The notes below the pieces were generated by a model. That model was not told the origin of the DNA. It did not search any database and worked only from the letters and a program-made list of their open reading frames with translations. The position numbers and the translations under genes are program-made. DNA of 64,000 bases from Anoplopoma fimbria (taxonomy: Eukaryota > Chordata > Actinopteri > Perciformes > Anoplopomatidae), in assembly GCF_027596085.1 (NCBI RefSeq), contig NC_072472.1:8776371-8840370 (forward strand), read 5' to 3'. This document shows, piece after piece, positions 58,701 to 64,000 of this stretch. Each line of letters opens with the position of its first letter. Position 1 is the first letter of the stretch.

Positions 58701-61298
58701 ATTGGATCCCTGTTGACCAGTAAACCAGTTTTCCATCCAGAAGATTAAACGTGTTTGGTAATGTCACACAAATCAATGAATGAAGGCTGGGAACATTTAA
58801 AAAAAAAAAAAAAAACAAAAAAACTATAATTAGAGACATCCCCAGTGTCCACAATGTAAATGAAACATGTTTATGTATGCATGAAAGGTTATTTTATGAA
58901 AAACTCTTGTCATTCGGCAGCTCTTAATATAATTACTCAATTTTCCTTAATTATTGTCATGTTCGATAACATCATTATTTCTTATAGACACTTCATGAAA
59001 TACTTTCATATTGAAGGGCATTATTCATCTTGTAAAGCTATTCATACTTGTTCACATAATACCAAGGAAAATATAATAATACAAAAAAGAGGTTTTAGAT
59101 TTAAATATGTTTGCAAATTCAGATCTTTTCAAAGACACCTGTACCACAAGAAAGCAATAAAAGGATTAAAAGGATGTGTTACACATGGCAGACAATTATT
59201 TTTTATCCAACCTCCAAACACTTAAGGTTTAAGGGCAGAGCTCTCCAGGTGTCTTCATTTGGAAACTGAATATGAGAATACGACTAAATAATAATGCAAT
59301 GAAAATGAACTTAATTGACATGATGAATGTGTCCTAGCGATACTGAAGCTGAGGCATGCTGGACACATGGTCATTACGATCAATTACAATTTATTATAAG
59401 TGATTACAATTAATACTAATCAACCCAAGATAACTATGTGCTTTGTTTAAGTAAAACATGGATGCAAAATGCCATTCTTTCTGCTTAGAGTTTCAGTAAG
59501 GTAGTGCAAAAAAACAACAACTGACCATTTGAATCAATGGTGACCTTCTCAATCAATATTCTCTGGTATGTTATATTGGTCTGTTTGCATTATTAAAGCC
59601 TTCAATCAGTCAGTGTGCTCCAGTCCTTGATCTGAGAAGCACCTGATTCAGCTTCACAACACCAAAACACCATCCACTTATCATGCGGCACACCACAGTT
59701 TGAACATGAAAGCTGTGTCTGTGGTCTTTAATTTACATAGAAAACACTTCTGAATTACTGTCAACTCTCCTCGGCATAGGAATTGCCTTGGGCACCAAAA
59801 GTAAATAAATGCAAAAGCAGCTACGTATGTGTTAAACTGGCTACATTTTAGCTATGCATTCTCACCCTATAATCCAACCTGAAATGTGCAATTTGCAGCT
59901 TTGCCCTGAAGTGCTATGTGAATCCAAATGAAAAAAAATAAATCATCTCTAAGCTAAGGCTTTGGTTTTCCTCTCTGGAATAGAGCGATTGATTAAAGAA
60001 AAGTAAATACAGTGTGGAAGATGACACAAATGCATTTGTTTATGCCATGCAGGCAGACAAAATGCCATGAATAATAAAAACTTGCATTATACTTTACTTT
60101 CACATAGTTAGAGGGGGTAGGAGAGCAGGCAAATAAGAATACAATGACAAATGGAAACTCTGTGACTACATATGGTTTGTTCTTGTATGGTAAAGAACAA
60201 GAAACATTTAAGCAAACAACAGAAAGCCAAAGCCTGGTCACTGAAGCATGTCACACCTTGACTTCACTCTGAACTCAGAATTTTGACAAAAATCTATCAA
60301 AAACATTTTCCCTAGAGAATCCTCCTCTACAAGGCTTGCAAAACACTTTTGGTTCGTCTTATTCAACCTCTCAGAGGCAGTTTGAAGAATAATTACACTC
60401 CAAGAACACTCCACGGCTCTCATGCCGAACGTGATCCCTGAAGCTGTAAACAGGTCAAAATGACTTTTTTTTACTCATTCTCATGGGATTCACACCAAAA
60501 TGACTTTCTTAGCTTTTATTATTAGTGTCAAAGCTAAGGGGATGTCCCTGTTGTGCTGGTGGTATAGATTTTGTTTCAGTGACCACCCTGGCTAGCATTT
60601 ATGTGTTTTCAAGGATTTTCATGCCTCTGTCAAACACATCTCAATTCCCAAACACATTCCAACATGCTGTTTGAATCCATGTGCTCAATAATGATACGGA
60701 AACCTTTTTCTAAATGGTACAATATTCAGTCCAAAAACAAAAAGCAGCCACACCACCAAAGTTCTAAATGCATGACTGGGCTCTGTTATCAATTCCAAAT
60801 TAAAACAAGCAAAGAAAGAAAGCTGAAGTTCCAGAAATTGGAAGAAACCATGATACTTTATCCAGAAATGTAAAAGTTACCAGTGAATATTATGGGTTTA
60901 CATCCAGCAGGTGGTTAGGAGTCTTTGGAATCTGTTCTTCTCTTTCTGTTGGACGTGTTTCTAACACATTTTGTGAACATATTAGCCAATCGCCCTTAAT
61001 AGGATGATGTAATGTAGTATCAAGGGTTGTTTTCACTCTAAGGTTGTTTTAGGAATATTTCTGACACCTACGCCTTTTTTTGAAGGCCATGAATGCAACA
61101 CAGATTTTGTCTTGAGGATAATTTCTCGCTACAGTTAACATTAAATAAAACACAGTGGACCCAAAAAGTTGGGATGTGCTTTTAAGACAAAATGCTCCTT
61201 CTCAAAGGTTGCCTCATCCATTTCATCTCATTATCTTCCAAGATTATGCATTTAGACATTATAACTTGCTCCTTCTCCATGCTGAGTGACTCGATAAG
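55707..61298. other. non-coding, no gene recognised
   Basis: AT-rich unique sequence with A-runs at 58011-58046 and 58798-58815. The frames at 55892-56176 and 58860-59225 (121 codons) have no recognisable domain. No mobile element was named with confidence. Confidence 0.6.
58011..58046. repeat. poly(A)/(AAAG) tract
   Basis: Nineteen A, then A-runs broken by single G. No adjacent retroposon body was recognised. Confidence 0.9.
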
Positions 61299-61299
61299 C

Positions 61300-61330
<31 letters not shown>

Positions 61331-61332
61331 AT
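61299..61332. repeat. compound (C)n(AC)n tract
   Basis: Eighteen C are followed by eight AC units. The C-run is a plausible i-motif or G-quadruplex (opposite strand) candidate and an assembly-error site. Confidence 0.95.
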
Positions 61333-61959
61333 TTATACAAGAAATGCTATGCTAAAGTACTCATTAATTATGTCCTCTGCAGTCTCAACGCATCTCAAAG
61401 ATGAAAAAAAAGTACAGAGAAAACAAGGAAGATGCTGAATCATACTTTACAGATAACAGACATGGCAGGTTTGCAGAGGACACAAACCTAACAGAAAAAA
61501 AAGTTGCCCTGATTAAAAAAGACAATGCTTTAACTTAAGAATATAATTACAGACTTGTAGGGACATTGTGTGCTTTGAGATGACTGCCCCAATTTAGGTG
61601 CATTCCATTATTCTAGCCCAGAGGTACGCCCACAGTATGTAAAAGGCTTGACCTCTGAGTGATACTCTGGATGTATGTTTGTAATAACACAGGCCTATAA
61701 AATTAGTAGTATTGTTGATTGTTCAGCACAGTCTGCCTGGGATAGTGAAATGCACCGTGGAGCTACTTCAGATGCTATGCAGGTTTCAGTTTTTTACGAA
61801 TGCTCACACTACGGTATTTGGCTCATTATCTTAAAACTTTATACACAGAAGTCAAATAAAACACAACACTTGGAGATTACCATCTCACCTATGTGTCAAA
61901 CTGAAACCCTCTTCATTGGAAGATTGTTCCAGTGCATCGACTTACATTTCAAGGATTAA
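61333..61959. other. non-coding, no gene recognised
   Basis: The open frame at 61675-61959 has no domain. Confidence 0.6.
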
Positions 61960-62011
61960 AAAAAATGGAAGAGCTTTAGGATATATATATCCTAAAGCTT
62001 TTCCATTTTTT
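61960..62011. repeat. 52-bp near-perfect palindrome
   Basis: The arm 61960-61980 (AAAAAATGGAAGAGCTTTAG plus G) pairs with 61991-62011 at 20 of 21 positions, and the single mismatch is a G-T wobble in RNA. The centre is the self-complementary ATATATATAT. Confidence 0.92.
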
Positions 62012-64000
62012 GATACACACACATTTGAGATTTGAGATTGTAATAAAGAAATTGTATCCCATCTTCTGTTACAGTCCTCACCACAAGCAATGTCATCCCT
62101 GGTCCACTTCACTGGCTCCATGTTTTTGTAAAGTTCTTACAAAAGAGATGAACTTACCTGACATATATTTTAGTCACAAGGTTGTAAACTGAATGGCATT
62201 CAATTCGTTTTTAAGTGTTTTCATTTGTGTTTGTTTGGACGTTGCTAATTACAAGTATGTTTTGCATTTTGAATAGAAGTGTTTTCCAAATGATCTCAAG
62301 AGATTTTATTCTTGAGCAAAGTGTCTAATGTAAGAAACAGCATGCAGTACTTTGTAAGGCTTAATGCAGGATTGCATACAAAGTGCAATGCAGGAAATTT
62401 GGTTGTACTTTTTCTGCTTTTGTTTAAGGTGTGTTACAAAAGTAAAGGTTTTGATGCTTTTATTGAAGCTTTCCCTTTAAGCATTCAAGCAATTGCAAAA
62501 GACTGCAATCAGCCATTGCAATTGTGTGCTGCATTGGCATACGCATATTTAAAACCCCAACACATGCACATGAAATCTTCAAACAAATGTGCACACACAC
62601 ACATAATTGCACTCCTACACAGGAACACACTCCTACATGGGGTTAACTTATTGTGATGAGGCGATGCAGAAAACAGTACTCAGCTAAAATAGATAGGCCC
62701 AGTTATAAAAAGTCAAAAACTCAAACAATGAGAGTGAACATTGATTGGCATCTTTGTTGTCAATAACTCGCTTTCTTTCATGTTCAACCTCATACACAAT
62801 AGAAGCCAATATGGCAACAAAACATTTGAGACAACCTGCTATTACAGAAGACAAGCATGTAATTACAACCGTCAAATCATTAAAATCACTTTCCCCACAG
62901 TTCTGTTTTTTAGAAAAAGGATAGGAAAAACAAAATGATGTTGTGATTGCCTTGGAGCCCAGCTAATGATCCATTTTTAACAAATTACTGGCTTTGTTGA
63001 GTTGTCGGGATGGTCAGGTATTCTCCTTACTCTTACTTGGTGACATTTATTTAGGAACACAGTGGTCTGGACTATCACAACATGAAGTTTAAAATTCTAT
63101 AAGTGTATGTGCGTTTGCCTGCCAAAACACAAGTTCACTCGACATAGATAAATGTGGCAATAAGTGGGCGAGCTTCAACCAATTCTGCGTCTGAACTGGA
63201 CCAGCTGGCCCTGCTGGAGAGGACTAAGTCCCCTCTCTACCTCCAGCTGGTGCTCCATACACACCCACCCATGCCACACACAGCTTGCATCTTCATCACT
63301 TCCTCCTCTTGACACGTTCCTCAAAAACCTAACCTCTTCAAAACTCCCTGATTCCTTTAATTCCCTGTCCACATTTCATTTGCATTGCTTTCCTCTTTAC
63401 AATGAATATCTAAGGACACTGAATCACTGGCGTTGAGTGAGATCCTGATTGCTGATTCAAGGGCATCAGGGGGGTGATATTTAAAATAAACGACCAGTAC
63501 GAGTTCTGGTTACTGTATGATGCATATGCCAGTTCAAGTATGTTGGCAGGGGCCTAGAAAAGAGATGGAACAGCTGCAGGATTGGGGCAGTTTTTTTTTT
63601 TCCTTTTCCATTAAATTGCTTACCCTGGTGTATCATTTTAATTACAATATGCTGACAGGTTGTTATCAAATTATTGCCCAAATTCTGCCTAACCCAGCTC
63701 TACCGTAGCCTACTTGAGGAAATGCATTTAGTTATGGTCCACCTGTTTCCGTGAGCAGTTGTTTGCAAAGAAAGAGAGGAAAACTAGAAGTACCAACTCT
63801 AAGTCGTATGCCTCCGCCAACCAGTCAAGTTGCAGTTGACATCCATGTCTGTCCAAAATATCATCACTTCATCATTTTATTCTAAATGAATGTTCTCAGC
63901 TTGGTTGCATAAAAAAAACATTGTAAATGAATGCATCCATGTGGGACCTTTATCTGTCACAAAGCACTTTTACATTTATTAAGAGCATACTCTGTACATT
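62012..64000. other. non-coding, no gene recognised
   Basis: AT-rich unique sequence. The frames at 62312-62656 (+, 114 codons) and 63164-63436 match nothing that I recognise. Confidence 0.6.

Overview
The window looks like nuclear DNA from a ray-finned (teleost) fish, probably a percomorph. The grounds are very long (CA)n/(GT)n arrays, tRNA-derived SINEs with LINE-type 3' tails, decayed LINE reverse transcriptase, a Tc1/mariner remnant, a moderately AT-rich background, and no bacterial-style packed reading frames. The lineage call rests on remembered repeat types, not on any search.

I found no convincing intact protein-coding gene, no structural RNA gene and no promoter. The 64 kb behaves like a gene desert or the inside of a very large intron. 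Open frames of 60-150 codons are scattered at the rate expected by chance, and the longest ones lie in CA microsatellites or a minisatellite. The two coding hints are weak: a cysteine-rich, furin/R-spondin-like possible exon at 46186-46320 behind a good acceptor, and a 251-bp open stretch at 51375-51625 behind a long pyrimidine tract.

Layout. 1-13.5 kb: mostly unique AT-rich DNA with short GT runs, a perfect 43-bp hairpin at 3.3 kb and several stretches that read like conserved non-coding elements. 13.5-16.6 kb: a 25-bp interstitial telomere repeat, a (TAA)n-tailed SINE, and a 32-bp minisatellite with 96-bp higher-order structure. 20.8-22.2 kb: a LINE cluster with two 3' tails and a broken reverse transcriptase. 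24.9 and 28.2 kb: two giant CA arrays. 31-38.2 kb: a CTCF-like motif, a (GA)n array, a SINE, a Tc1 remnant, and a second broken reverse transcriptase. 41-62 kb: AT-rich and perfect palindromes (41.4, 55.6, 62.0 kb), a SINE with a clear target-site duplication (46.7 kb), another SINE (49.6 kb), and facing GT and CA arrays (51.6-52.0 kb).

The best-supported story is retroposon modularity. Three SINEs share a tRNA-like head and the same central motif but carry three different 3' tails. One of those tails matches the 3' end of a LINE 5.6 kb away in the same window. I saw nothing that I can honestly call a new multi-gene system.
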